From Mesobacillus subterraneus (GTDB taxonomy: Bacteria > Bacillota > Bacilli > Bacillales > Cytobacillaceae): a stretch of 64,000 nucleotides of DNA. The stretch lies in the NCBI RefSeq assembly GCF_003937825.1, contig NZ_RSFW01000010.1, forward strand, positions 62,001-126,000, read 5' to 3'. Below are positions 16,017-25,609 of the stretch, piece by piece; position 1 is the first letter of the stretch; each line of letters begins with the position of its first letter. Under the pieces are notes generated by a model. It was not told the DNA's origin. It saw only the letters and a program-made list of their open reading frames with translations, and ran no database searches. Made by a program: the position numbers and the translations under genes.

Positions 16017-16844
16017 TTAAAGATTCTGGCAGGATGGGCAATAGTGTGTCCCTCGTCCGCCCACAACGGTTTTCTCCAAAAGTGTGCCGCAAACCTTGCA
16101 AGGTTCATTCTTGCAGCCGTACACATAAAGCTGAAGCTGGAACATCCCAATCTGTCCCTGGGAGTTTACATAAGAGCGGATGGTACTTCCGCCTTTCTCC
16201 ACTGCTTCGGATAATGTACTGACTATCTCTTTGTACAGCACTGCCTCTTCTTCCGGAGACAAAGAGTTAGCGATCCTTTCCGGGTGGATTTTCGCCCGGA
16301 AAAGTGCTTCATCAACATAGATATTGCCAAGACCGACAAGAATCTTCTGGTCCAGCAGGGCAGGCTTTATTTTTCGATTGGTCTTCTTAAGCTTATCTGA
16401 AAGCCATTCTACTGAAAAATCCTCCGAAAAAGGCTCTGGACCTAAATCAGCAAGCGGCTGGGTGTCGAATTCGGTACCTTTTCCATAAAGATGCATCGTA
16501 CCGAATTTCCTTACATCCTTGTATCGCAATTCTTTTCCATCGGTAAAATGAAAAATAACATGCGTATGCTTTTCTACAGGTTCATCTGCATCGAACAGCC
16601 CGTATTTCCCCTCCATCCTTAGATGGGAAACAAGCGAATAATCTTCTGTGTAAAAAATCAGGAATTTACCTCTCCTGCCAATTTCTTTGATTGTCTGGCC
16701 GCGAAGCGCGTCATTGAATTGTTCAACCTCATTCGGCCGTTTGATCATCTTGGGCCAAAAAACCGAAACATGGTCAATTTCTTTTCCAACAGCAAGCACC
16801 TCAAGCGTCCGCCTGACGGTTTCTACCTCTGGAAGCTCCGGCAT
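16017..16844 (-). CDS. mutM: Formamidopyrimidine-DNA glycosylase
   Basis: A 275-residue base-excision repair enzyme that removes 8-oxoguanine and formamidopyrimidines and cuts the strand by beta,delta-elimination. The N-terminus PELPEVET provides catalytic Pro and Glu; the helix-two-turn-helix (KIKPALLDQKILVGLGNIYVDE, given here by its residues near 150-172) and the C-terminal zinc finger with CKVCG and CPSC are intact. It lies 34 bases after polA, a repair pairing also present in B. subtilis. Confidence 0.97.
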   Translation of the reverse strand: MPELPEVETVRRTLEVLAVGKEIDHVSVFWPKMIKRPNEVEQFNDALRGQTIKEIGRRGKFLIFYTEDYSLVSHLRMEGKYGLFDADEPVEKHTHVIFHFTDGKELRYKDVRKFGTMHLYGKGTEFDTQPLADLGPEPFSEDFSVEWLSDKLKKTNRKIKPALLDQKILVGLGNIYVDEALFRAKIHPERIANSLSPEEEAVLYKEIVSTLSEAVEKGGSTIRSYVNSQGQIGMFQLQLYVYGCKNEPCKVCGTLLEKTVVGGRGTHYCPSCQNL

Positions 16845-16878
16845 GCGATCCCGCCTTTCTATGTCATTCTTCTAATGT

Positions 16879-19512
16879 TTACTTTGCGTCATACCAGGTC
16901 GGGCCGTAAGAGAAGTCCACTTTTAACGGAACCTTCAATTCAATGGCATTTTCCATTACTTCTGGCACGATTTTTTTCAGCTGCTCAATTTCATCCTTCG
17001 GTGCCTCAAAAATCAATTCATCGTGTACCTGAAGGAGCAATCTTGTTTTCAACCCTTCTTCGCGCAGCCTTTCTGCCATATCAATCATCGCTTTCTTGAT
17101 GATATCAGCAGCACTTCCCTGGATTGGCGTATTCATCGCAGTCCTTTCCGCAAAACTTCTCAGGTTAAAGTTACGGGCAGTGATTTCCGGAATGTATCTG
17201 CGGCGATGCAACAGTGTCTGTACATATCCTTTTGCTTTGGCATCCTTGACGATTTCATCCATATATTCTTTTACGCCTGGATAGCTTTCCAGATAACGTT
17301 CAATGAATTCGCCGGCTTCCTTCCTCGTGATATTCAGGCTCTGCGACAAGCCATAATCACTGATTCCATATACAATCCCGAAGTTTACCGCTTTCGCATG
17401 TCGGCGCATATTGGACGTGACCTCATCTTTTCCGACATTGAACACTTCCATCGCTGTCTTTGTATGGATGTCCATATCATTCTGGAAGGCATCGATCAGC
17501 TTATCATCCCCGGCAATATGGGCAAGGACACGCAGTTCAATCTGTGAATAGTCCGCGGCAAAAATAACCCAGCCTTCTTCTGAAGGAACGAATGCCTGTC
17601 GGATCTTCCGCCCTTCTTCCAGCCTGATTGGGATGTTCTGCAGGTTAGGGTCGGTAGAACTTAACCTTCCTGTTGCTGTCAAAGCCTGATTGAATCTTGT
17701 ATGGACTTTTCGTGTTTCCTTGTTCACGACTTTTTGCAAGCCCTCGATATACGTAGACTGAAGCTTTCCAAGCTGACGGTAATTCATGATTTCTTCAATG
17801 ATTTTATGTTTAGGTGCCAATTTTTCAAGGACGTCCACCGAAGTGGAATAACCGGTTTTCGTCTTCTTCGCAGCAGGAAGACCCAGTTTTTCGAATAGAA
17901 TGACTCCTAGTTGTTTCGGAGAATTGATGTTGAACTGTTCGCCAGCCATTTCGAAAATCTTCGTTTCGATTTCAGCAAGGCGACCTTTGATTTCTTCACT
18001 CATATTTTCAAGGCGGTCCATATCGAGCTTGACACCCTGATACTCCATATCGGCGAGCACGAGCGACAATGGCATTTCCAGACTGCTGAACAGATCATGC
18101 TGGTCATTGTCCCATAGCTCCTGCTCCAGCTTTTCTTTTAATGACACAAGCACAGCTGCCTTGCGGACAAGATGCTCCCCAAGTATTCCTTCATCAGGAA
18201 TTTTCCTTTTCGCACCTTTCCCGTAGACCGCCTCGTCTCCCTGCACGCTAATGAAGCCGTGCTGTCTGGCAATTGCAGCGAGATCTTCCGGTGACTCTGA
18301 AGGATTGATGATATAGGATGCAAGAGACACATCAAAGTCAGCACCTTTCAGGTGGATGCCGTGGTGGCGCAATGAAACCTCGGACCGCTTGGCATCATAG
18401 ACTGTCTTTTTACTCGTCTCATCCTCAGCCCATTTCTTGAATTCTTCCGATTCCAAAGCAAGTTTTACAGGCAGGTAGTAGCTGCCTTTTTCATTGACCA
18501 CTGCAAAACCGACTATATCTGCATAGTGGTAATTATCTTCAAGAACCTCAACGTAAAAGCCATTTTCTTTTGCAAAGATGTCCCCGCTGATGGATTCAAG
18601 TTTTTCAAACTCGATAACCTCCAAATCTGCAGGACCTTCTGCTTCAACATCTGCACCAAGCTTGTCCAGCAACGAATTAAAGCCAAGTTCCTTAAAGATC
18701 TTGACTAACGCTTCATTCTCCGCACCCTCATACTCCAGTTCCTCAAGGGTCACTCCGACCGGTGCCTCGCGTGTGATGGTCGCCAGTTCTTTGCTCATGA
18801 CAGCCTGGTCTTTGAATTCAGCAAGCTTCTCTTGCAGCTTCTTACCGCTCACTTGATCGATCGACTGGATAAGATTTTCAAGAGTGCCGTATTCCTTCAG
18901 CAGCTTGATTGCCGTTTTTTCCCCAACGCCCGGAACCCCGGGAATATTGTCGGAAGCATCGCCCATGAGACCTTTCATATCAATGATCTGCTCAGCCGTA
19001 AGCCCGTACTTTTCCTTGATATGCTCTGGTGTATACTCTTCAATATCGGTAATGCCCTTCCTGGTGATGCTGACGGTTGTTCGGTCCGAACTCAACTGCG
19101 TCAAGTCCTTATCACCCGAAATGACCTTTGTCTCAAACCCATCCATTTCCGCGTGCAGGCTCAATGTCCCGATGATATCATCAGCCTCGTAATTCTCAAG
19201 CTCATATTGCGGAATACCGTAAGCTTTCAACAATTCACGAATGAATGGGAACTGCTCCGAAAGCTCAGGCGGAGTCTTTTGCCTTCCGCCCTTGTACTCA
19301 CTGAAAGTCTTATGCCTGAATGTCGTTTTTCCCGCATCGAACGCAACAAGGATATGGGAAGGCTTCTCATCCTCGAGTATTTTCATTAACATCATCGTAA
19401 AACCATAAACCGCATTCGTATGTATCCCTTTTTCATTATTCAGCAGCGGCAGGGCAAAAAAAGCACGGTATGCGATACTGTTGCCATCTATCAAAACAAG
19501 CTTCTTTGACAT
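16879..19512 (-). CDS. polA: DNA polymerase I
   Basis: An 877-residue family A polymerase for Okazaki-fragment processing and gap filling. Domains: 5'-3' flap exonuclease (about 1-290; LIDGNSIAYRAFF, GDKDLTQL), a degenerate 3'-5' exonuclease-like domain (about 300-470) that lacks the acidic metal ligands as in other bacilli, and the polymerase domain with motif A DYSQIELRVLAHIAGD, motif B RRHAKAVNFGIVYGIS and motif C QVHDELIFEAP. Upstream of mutM as in B. subtilis. Confidence 0.98.
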   Translation of the reverse strand: MSKKLVLIDGNSIAYRAFFALPLLNNEKGIHTNAVYGFTMMLMKILEDEKPSHILVAFDAGKTTFRHKTFSEYKGGRQKTPPELSEQFPFIRELLKAYGIPQYELENYEADDIIGTLSLHAEMDGFETKVISGDKDLTQLSSDRTTVSITRKGITDIEEYTPEHIKEKYGLTAEQIIDMKGLMGDASDNIPGVPGVGEKTAIKLLKEYGTLENLIQSIDQVSGKKLQEKLAEFKDQAVMSKELATITREAPVGVTLEELEYEGAENEALVKIFKELGFNSLLDKLGADVEAEGPADLEVIEFEKLESISGDIFAKENGFYVEVLEDNYHYADIVGFAVVNEKGSYYLPVKLALESEEFKKWAEDETSKKTVYDAKRSEVSLRHHGIHLKGADFDVSLASYIINPSESPEDLAAIARQHGFISVQGDEAVYGKGAKRKIPDEGILGEHLVRKAAVLVSLKEKLEQELWDNDQHDLFSSLEMPLSLVLADMEYQGVKLDMDRLENMSEEIKGRLAEIETKIFEMAGEQFNINSPKQLGVILFEKLGLPAAKKTKTGYSTSVDVLEKLAPKHKIIEEIMNYRQLGKLQSTYIEGLQKVVNKETRKVHTRFNQALTATGRLSSTDPNLQNIPIRLEEGRKIRQAFVPSEEGWVIFAADYSQIELRVLAHIAGDDKLIDAFQNDMDIHTKTAMEVFNVGKDEVTSNMRRHAKAVNFGIVYGISDYGLSQSLNITRKEAGEFIERYLESYPGVKEYMDEIVKDAKAKGYVQTLLHRRRYIPEITARNFNLRSFAERTAMNTPIQGSAADIIKKAMIDMAERLREEGLKTRLLLQVHDELIFEAPKDEIEQLKKIVPEVMENAIELKVPLKVDFSYGPTWYDAK

Positions 19513-19596
19513 GTCATTCCTCCTCTTTTTAAAAGCAAACGCGTTACTCTATACCCGTTCAATCTGGTTTGCACATTTGCATGACTTTACAATAAA

Positions 19597-19660
19597 AAAG
19601 ACCGTTAGATTCCTTCCTATTTTATCATGAGATAAGATAGAAAGAAAAATAACGGACTTT
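19597..19660. terminator. Putative terminator of hflK-hflC
   Basis: Arms AAAGACCGTTA (19597-19607) and TAACGGACTTT (19650-19660) pair with one mismatch, with a T-run on the minus strand. The AT-rich inner part may also pair. Confidence 0.55.
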
Positions 19661-19673
19661 TGTATGGCTCATA

Positions 19674-20603
19674 TTAATTGGTATACCCCATCAGCATTCT
19701 TGCGTATGGCGAATCGGATGGTAGGACGATCACGGTCTCGCCGTTGATTGTTTTTTTATAGGATTCAAGTGTACGGAACATGCTATAGAATTCCGGATCC
19801 TTGGAGAATGTTTGGTTGTATACTTTCGCCGCTTCTCCTTCACCTTCGCCTCGGATTGTTTCGGCGTCAGCGCTAGCTTTTGCAAGAAGCTCTTTTACTT
19901 CCCTGTCTGTCTGGGCAATGATTCTGTTTTTCTCAGCATCCCCCATTGACAGGTATTCCTGTGCCTTTGATTCACGCTCGGAAATCATTCTCGTAAATAC
20001 CGACTTTTCGTTTTCTGCCGGGAGGTCGGTCCTCTTCATCCGGACATCAGTCACAACGACACCATAATTTCCGCCATCGAGCAGCTCATTGACTTTTTCT
20101 GTTACCCTATCATTCAATGACCCACGGGATGACTTTTCATCATTGATGATTTCGTCATAATCCAGCTGGCCCAGTTCAGTACGGATCACAGAATAAATAA
20201 ATTCTTCCATCCGCGATTCTGCACCCTCAACTGTTCTTGCATTGGATATCATCTTTTTTGGGTCTTCAATCCGCCAAATCGCATAATTGTCGATCAACAT
20301 TCTCTTTTTGTCCTTCGTATTGATTTCCGCCTGGGAAACATCATAGGTCATCTGGTATTTAGGCAGTGTCGTGACACTCTGGATAAAAGGAACCTTATAA
20401 TTCAATCCTGGTTCATTAATGATTCTTACGACCTCTCCAAATTGCCTGACCACTTTATACTCGCCTTGCTTCACAATGAATATATTCGTAAAAATGAAGA
20501 TCAGCAGTGCAAGAAGAACAACCAGTAAAACACCGAATTTTGTATACTTCTTCCATGAACCGCCAGAACGTTCATTCAAATCAATTACGTTTTGATCAGC
20601 CAT
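19674..20603 (-). CDS. hflC: SPFH protein HflC, FtsH modulator
   Basis: A 309-residue SPFH/band-7 protein with one N-terminal membrane helix (about residues 20-42, LLVVLLALLIFIFTNIFIV), a following SPFH domain (VKQGEYKVVRQFGEVV...) and a long helical region rich in Glu/Arg/Ala. With HflK it forms a large membrane cage around FtsH and limits its proteolysis, as known in E. coli. The frame is open 16 codons upstream, but the ATG at 20603 overlaps the hflK stop and begins MADQNVIDL. HflK/HflC are absent from B. subtilis as far as I know. Confidence 0.9.
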   Translation of the reverse strand: MADQNVIDLNERSGGSWKKYTKFGVLLVVLLALLIFIFTNIFIVKQGEYKVVRQFGEVVRIINEPGLNYKVPFIQSVTTLPKYQMTYDVSQAEINTKDKKRMLIDNYAIWRIEDPKKMISNARTVEGAESRMEEFIYSVIRTELGQLDYDEIINDEKSSRGSLNDRVTEKVNELLDGGNYGVVVTDVRMKRTDLPAENEKSVFTRMISERESKAQEYLSMGDAEKNRIIAQTDREVKELLAKASADAETIRGEGEGEAAKVYNQTFSKDPEFYSMFRTLESYKKTINGETVIVLPSDSPYARMLMGYTN

Positions 20604-21564
20604 TATTCTTTTCACTGCCTTCCTTTTCTGACTTCGGCTTATCAGCTTCAAGCGGACGGATCGGGAAATACTTCATCGTATTGCCATCATCATTCATGAT
20701 GTAGATTTCTGTTCCCGGCAGCACTTGCTCCAGAGTTTCCAAAATCAAACGCTGTCTTGTTATATCCGGGTTCGATTTGTATTCCACGTACAGTTTGTTG
20801 AATACTGCTACATCCCCTCTTGCCCGTTCGATCCTTGCCGCTTTTTCCCCTTCTGCCCTCGAAATCAGCGCATCCTTTTCCCCTTGTGCTTCGTTCATCT
20901 GCTGGTTACGGTATTTCTTTGCTTCATTTATTTTTGTGTTCATTGTTTCACGCGCATCTGTTACGTCCGTAAACGCCTTGCGGACTTCTTCGTTCGGAAG
21001 CTCAACATCCTGGAGCTTTACCCCAAGGATGGAAACACCCATGTCATACTTTTCAACCAAGGACGATAATAAGTCCCGTACATCCGCTTCAATTTCCGCT
21101 TTTCCGGATGTCAGGGCATCATCGATCTTGGAGCTTCCAATGATGCTGCGGACGGACGCAGAAGTCGCATCATATAATATCTCTCTTGGATTATCTGCGT
21201 TGTATAAATATTTTGCCGGGTCGGTAATTTTCCATTGAACAACCAGATCGGCAAGGACAATATTTTCGTCACCAGTAATCATTTTCGTTTCATCAGGAAA
21301 CTCTTTGATTTCCCCGTTCGTTTCCTCATAACCGAACTGAAGGCTGAATGTTTCTTTTGATAATTTTTCAACACTTTGGATCGGCCACGGCAGCTTGAAG
21401 TGCAAGCCAGGTTCGCTGATGCCCTCCTCCACCTTGCCAAACGTCAAGATGACCGCCTGCTCTGATTCATCGACCGTATACCATGTCGTGAACGCCGAAA
21501 GACCCAAAATGATCGCCAGAACAACAATGCCGCTCGTTACGTAGATCTTCTTTAAGCTTACCAT
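20596..21564 (-). CDS. hflK: SPFH protein HflK, FtsH modulator
   Basis: A 322-residue partner of HflC with a membrane helix near residues 8-28 and an SPFH domain starting DESEQAVILTFGKV. The C-terminal helical half has alternating charged residues (RAEGEKAARIERARGD). The E. coli protein's long Gly-rich N-terminal tail is missing, which is common in Gram-positive members. Its stop overlaps the hflC start by a few bases, so the two are translationally coupled. Located between polA and the accessory genes before phoR. Confidence 0.88.
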   Translation of the reverse strand: MVSLKKIYVTSGIVVLAIILGLSAFTTWYTVDESEQAVILTFGKVEEGISEPGLHFKLPWPIQSVEKLSKETFSLQFGYEETNGEIKEFPDETKMITGDENIVLADLVVQWKITDPAKYLYNADNPREILYDATSASVRSIIGSSKIDDALTSGKAEIEADVRDLLSSLVEKYDMGVSILGVKLQDVELPNEEVRKAFTDVTDARETMNTKINEAKKYRNQQMNEAQGEKDALISRAEGEKAARIERARGDVAVFNKLYVEYKSNPDITRQRLILETLEQVLPGTEIYIMNDDGNTMKYFPIRPLEADKPKSEKEGSEKNNG

Positions 21565-21697
21565 CTCATTCCCCTCTTCCTGTGTTTCTGTCTATGTTTG
21601 TTTTTACGTTCATCAACCGTAAAAGTTTCAAAAGAATGAAAATTGAGAAACTCTTTTGCCACAATGGTGGTTTCTGCCTAATTATCCTGACAAGATC

Positions 21698-21890
21698 AAA
21701 AAGCGCAAGCGCCTTGGGCAGCCCCGACAGGCATAAGACGAACCGCGAGGAGGCAGATCCCCAGCCAGGCAACTGCCCCGAATATACTTCTTTGCAGCTG
21801 CGACGCGGCTTAAGCCGTGGGAGCAACTAGCTTCTTGGAATGTGCATCATGCGGCGGCTTATGACCCGAGGGGCTATGCGCTGGAGCTAG
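21698..21890. repeat. Long form of dispersed GCGCAAGCGCC...GCGCTGGAGCTAG element
   Basis: A GC-rich element beginning AAAAAGCGCAAGCGCC and ending GGGGCTATGCGCTGGAGCTAG-like sequence, in an otherwise AT-rich gap. Its ends, inverted, form the short copy at 5703-5747. Similar sequences recur between genes in many Bacillaceae. No gene is present; the open frames here are by-products of base composition. Confidence 0.75.
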
Positions 21891-21954
21891 TTTCAGAACT
21901 ATTCGTATACTTTTCCATCCATGATTATTTTATAATTTCCCAGACAAAGGAAAA

Positions 21955-21981
21955 AAGCACAAGCGGGGTCAGCTTGTGCTT
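21955..21981 (-). terminator. Terminator downstream of the duplicated membrane protein gene
   Basis: Perfect arms AAGCACAAGC and GCTTGTGCTT with six T following on the minus strand. It lies about 200 bases past the stop codon; the space between shows nothing recognisable. Confidence 0.8.
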
Positions 21982-22188
21982 CTTTCGGCTCCTTGGATGA
22001 AGGGGTTTTCACTAATGATTGTAGCAAGGAAGTATTAAGGAAAAATTAACCTGTTGTTAAGGGAATGTAAATTTTAATCGTCAATAATACATTTGTTTTG
22101 TGTAAGGTGCCACAAGTGAATCATCCCCTGCCACATCACTTTCCCTTCTGCTTAGTAAAAAAGAGAAAGAGATCATCCTAAACAGGAA

Positions 22189-23031
22189 TTACCTTGTAAC
22201 CTTCATTAAAAATTTTTCAAGACCTAATGCGTTTGAATCAATAAAATAATACCTATTCTTTGCTTTCATTATTACAAAATGTGTTGTAACGACTTTAATT
22301 GATACATCTGAGTATTTGTATATTATCTCCCTGCCGAAATAAGTTACATAGGTAAATGAATCATCATTTAATACAATTCTCCACTTTAGACTTCCAAAAG
22401 TGAATAAAAAAAGGATGAAATTAATGATAAACAGTATTAAATACCCCCACCAGGTTGTGACGCGGTCATCTACAGCGTTGTTAGGAATAACGAATAGCAA
22501 TGAGAGAAAAATTGAAGAAACCAAGCAGCTTAATCCAACCCAAAAGTTGCCTCTGCTAAGTTTAACCTCATTTAATATGGTTTTATCAAAATTCCCCTTT
22601 TTCTCAAGTTTACTTAGAAAAAAATGGACATTTGGCAAATTGGGATCTAAAAAAAGTCTCTTTTTATCTGTTCTTAAAACGATTATCGCTGTTCCACGCT
22701 TGTAATCTTTCACATCACTAAACAAAAAATTGTACTCTTTTCCTAAAGATGTTCTATAAATAAAGTTTTCATCATTGAAGGTAATTTCCCAGTTCTTGCA
22801 TGCTATTGATAAGAAGAGTGAGAGACAAGAAAAAACAGCCATAATTATGAACAAACTTATAGAATCAAAATCATTAAGTTCGGTTGTTACCAGTAAGGCT
22901 GCAATTACTGATAAGAATAGAAATGTCCCAACGATCCCAACCCATATAAAGAACTTAGAAAACTTGAGTGAAAAGTAACTCGATTGGTTTTTATTTCTTT
23001 TTATTCTCTTTTCCCCGGTATCGATTTTCAT
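22189..23031 (-). CDS. Membrane protein with internal duplication (2TM plus PH-like domain, twice)
   Basis: A 280-residue protein made of two similar halves. Each half has two membrane helices (about 25-48 and 56-76; about 163-183 and 191-213) followed by a beta-rich cytosolic domain: NWEITFNDENFIYRTSLGKE in the first and KWRIVLNDDSFTYVTYFGRE in the second, then a strand-helix ending with FFLSKLEK or LEKFLMKV. The soluble part resembles the small PH-like domains of DUF6560-type proteins; I am not certain of the family. The gene is more AT-rich than its neighbours and sits in an accessory gap between hflK and phoR. No function can be named. Confidence 0.7.
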   Translation of the reverse strand: MKIDTGEKRIKRNKNQSSYFSLKFSKFFIWVGIVGTFLFLSVIAALLVTTELNDFDSISLFIIMAVFSCLSLFLSIACKNWEITFNDENFIYRTSLGKEYNFLFSDVKDYKRGTAIIVLRTDKKRLFLDPNLPNVHFFLSKLEKKGNFDKTILNEVKLSRGNFWVGLSCLVSSIFLSLLFVIPNNAVDDRVTTWWGYLILFIINFILFLFTFGSLKWRIVLNDDSFTYVTYFGREIIYKYSDVSIKVVTTHFVIMKAKNRYYFIDSNALGLEKFLMKVTR

Positions 23032-23124
23032 AATATCTCCTGGTTATTAATTATGGATATCCTTAACTAAAGGACTACTTAAGAATTTCTTCTTCATTTC
23101 CTGCTCCGTTAACTAAAAAATAGA

Positions 23125-23685
23125 TCAAATGTTATTCATCACCCATTTACAAACCACATTTATGGAAGTTTCTGAAGTATTGGAGCCGTTTATGATTAAA
23201 TCTGCATGCCATTTGGTAGGTTCAACAAATTCTTTATGTCGATGTCTGACTATATCGAGATATTCAGATGAGATCTCTTCAAAAGTCTCTTCACCCATAT
23301 CTCTTCTTAATCTCCTAACCAGTCTTTCGTCTGCAGGACAATCAATAAATATTTTCAAATCAAGTTGCTCCCTAATATTTTCAAAATACAATACCATTAA
23401 TCCTTCTATCATAACTACATCGAACTGTTTAGAGGCTATGGATCGATTCACTTCATATTCTAACTTTCTAATATTAACAGAAGAGGGATGATCATATTCT
23501 TCGTAGCATCTGTTGCTGTAAAGGGCTTTTACTATCGTTTTTTTCTCTAGAAAATAATCATCTGTAGCAATGGTTTTAACTTTAAATCCGCTTAAGGTCT
23601 TTGCAACTTTATGGCAAAATGTTGTTTTGCCACTGCCAGAACCACCGGCAATGCCGATCACAACACACTGGTCTATCTGATTCAT
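23125..23685 (-). CDS. Uridine kinase-like P-loop enzyme
   Basis: A 186-residue member of the uridine kinase/phosphoribulokinase family: Walker A GGSGSGKT (residues 14-21), substrate-binding ATDDYF (about 40-45) and YDHPSSVN (about 64-71), Walker B-type VVMIEGLMVLY, and the lid RLVRRLRRDMGEE with Arg residues. These match the Udk motifs, so phosphorylation of uridine/cytidine or another small hydroxyl compound is likely, but the sequence is shorter than housekeeping Udk and diverged, so the substrate is open. AT-rich; neighbours suggest recent acquisition. GAGG precedes the ATG. Confidence 0.75.
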   Translation of the reverse strand: MNQIDQCVVIGIAGGSGSGKTTFCHKVAKTLSGFKVKTIATDDYFLEKKTIVKALYSNRCYEEYDHPSSVNIRKLEYEVNRSIASKQFDVVMIEGLMVLYFENIREQLDLKIFIDCPADERLVRRLRRDMGEETFEEISSEYLDIVRHRHKEFVEPTKWHADLIINGSNTSETSINVVCKWVMNNI

Positions 23686-23803
23686 TAATAGCCTCCTCGG
23701 CTTAAAAATATTGGTATTACCGCTTCTGCTCAGGCCATGGTAATTTGCTATTTCCTAAATTCAACATATAGGACCAAGACACCTTTCTTTCTAAGAAATA
23801 AAA

Positions 23804-23830
23804 ACAGCCCAACTCAATGAATTGGACTGC
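23804..23830 (-). terminator. Terminator of phoPR
   Basis: Nine-bp stem including two G-U pairs (GCAGTCCAA/TTGGGCTGT) followed by TTTTTAT on the minus strand. Confidence 0.7.
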
Positions 23831-23842
23831 TTACAAAATTTC

Positions 23843-25609
23843 TTATTGAGGCAGCTTTTTAAAAAACTTGATCGCAAAGGTAGTACCTTTGCCAATCTGA
23901 CTGGTGACTTCGATCTGCCCTTTGTGTGCTTCGATTATATGCTTGACGATGGCGAGGCCGAGCCCTGTGCCTCCGGAGTTTCGGCTCCTGGCCTTATCTA
24001 CTCTATAGAAACGCTCGAAAATCCGTGGTATTTCACTTTTCTCAATGCCGATTCCTGAATCCTTGACCTCAAGGATCACTGCGTCCACCTGAGGTTTTAC
24101 TGAAATTTCAACACTGCCTCCACTAGGCGTGTAGGTGATGGCGTTGCTGACAAGGTTAATCAGCACTTGCTTCAACCGGTCAGGATCTGCTTCAATGAGT
24201 GCATCGTCACTGGTCTGGACAAGCTTCAGCAGGATATCCTTTTGTTCGGCCTTTCCTTTTAAAATTTCAATGACCTCATTGGCTTCGTTTACAAGGTCAA
24301 CCTCTCCTACTGTCAACCGGAAGCCATGCTGCTCGATTTTGGAAAGGTCGAGCAATTCCTGAATCAGCACCTGAAGGCGGTCGCTCTCTTTTAAGATGAT
24401 TTCCAGAAAGGCTTCCAGCGTGGCTTTATCATTCATCGCGCCATCCAGGAGCGTTTCAGAAAAACCTTTAATGGAGGTGATCGGCGTCTTCAGCTCATGC
24501 GAGACATTTGCCACGAAGTCCTTCCTCATCTGTTCGAGTTTTTTCAGCTCGGTAATATCATGGAAAACGAGCAGGATACCTTTCCAGACATTGTTTATCC
24601 CAATAATTGGAACCCCGTATACCTCGAAATGCCGGCGTTCGATTTCCATCGGCAGAACGACTTGTTTCCGGACTTTTTGCTCGGTCATGAAAATTTCTTC
24701 GACCATCAAGGTGATTTCTTCATGTTCAATAACTTCATAGTACAGCTTATACAGATATTCTGACCGCTCGACATTGAAAATTTCCTTATATGGTTTGTTG
24801 ACCAGATTGATATAGCCTCTGCTGTCAATCAAGATCAGCCCGCTGCCCATATTTTCAATCAGGGTCGTGAGCCGATCCTGCTGGGACTCCTTCAGCTTCA
24901 TCAATTCCTGAAGATTGCGAGCGAGAATATTGATGGACGAGCTGAGCATGCCTGTTTCATCGATATGATCCTCGTATGTCCTGGCCTTATAATTCCCTTT
25001 AGCGAGCTCGATCGCGACGTTTGTTGCAGACTCGATTGGTTTTGTATAACGGTTTGTGATCCTGGTGCCAAGGAGGATGATCACGAACAATGCCATTCCA
25101 AGGCTGATCGTCAGGATCCACCAAATCTGGCGATAGGCTTTTTGCAGCTCATCAATCTTTGTCGTTAAAAAAACATAGCCTTCCTTTTCACCATTGTGGA
25201 TGATGGGATTCCAATAATAGTGGAGGTCATAACCGCCGCCAACTTCAAGGTCATTCTGCTTTCCAGGTTGATCCCTGACAATCTCACCGATAATATCACG
25301 ATGCCTGCCGATATGCGTGTTGACCAGTTCGCCGGTATCCAAATGGATGTGCCCATCAAGATCCACAATGGTGATCCTCGCATTAAGAACGGTGCTCATC
25401 CTGGTAATTTCCTCGGCGTTCAGTGATCCGAGGCCGCCATTCTGCTCAATATTGGAAGTTAAGAGATTCATTTCAATTTTTAAACGTTCATTGAAAGAGT
25501 TAATATAATAGTTCTTGAATAACTGCCCTAAAAGCAGGCCTAAGCCTACCAGCACGGTGATGATCAGGGTTATGAGGGCAAACAAGAGACGAGTCCGGTA
25601 CTTAGTCAT
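23843..25609 (-). CDS. phoR: Phosphate-starvation sensor histidine kinase PhoR
   Basis: A 588-residue membrane kinase that phosphorylates PhoP when phosphate or wall teichoic acid precursors are limiting. Order: TM1 (about 8-31), extracytoplasmic PAS-like domain (32-160), TM2 (163-183), HAMP (184-236), PAS (about 245-355), HisKA with phospho-acceptor His371 in VSHELKTPIT, and HATPase with N-box NAITYTPSG, DSGIGI and GGTGLGLAI. Its start overlaps the phoP stop by 4 bases, so the operon is phoP-phoR as in B. subtilis. Confidence 0.95.
   Translation of the reverse strand: MTKYRTRLLFALITLIITVLVGLGLLLGQLFKNYYINSFNERLKIEMNLLTSNIEQNGGLGSLNAEEITRMSTVLNARITIVDLDGHIHLDTGELVNTHIGRHRDIIGEIVRDQPGKQNDLEVGGGYDLHYYWNPIIHNGEKEGYVFLTTKIDELQKAYRQIWWILTISLGMALFVIILLGTRITNRYTKPIESATNVAIELAKGNYKARTYEDHIDETGMLSSSINILARNLQELMKLKESQQDRLTTLIENMGSGLILIDSRGYINLVNKPYKEIFNVERSEYLYKLYYEVIEHEEITLMVEEIFMTEQKVRKQVVLPMEIERRHFEVYGVPIIGINNVWKGILLVFHDITELKKLEQMRKDFVANVSHELKTPITSIKGFSETLLDGAMNDKATLEAFLEIILKESDRLQVLIQELLDLSKIEQHGFRLTVGEVDLVNEANEVIEILKGKAEQKDILLKLVQTSDDALIEADPDRLKQVLINLVSNAITYTPSGGSVEISVKPQVDAVILEVKDSGIGIEKSEIPRIFERFYRVDKARSRNSGGTGLGLAIVKHIIEAHKGQIEVTSQIGKGTTFAIKFFKKLPQ

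Noticed and set aside
21566-21830. Frames of 82-86 codons on both strands upstream of hflK
   Set aside because: They lie in a GC-rich dispersed repeat and lack translation signals.
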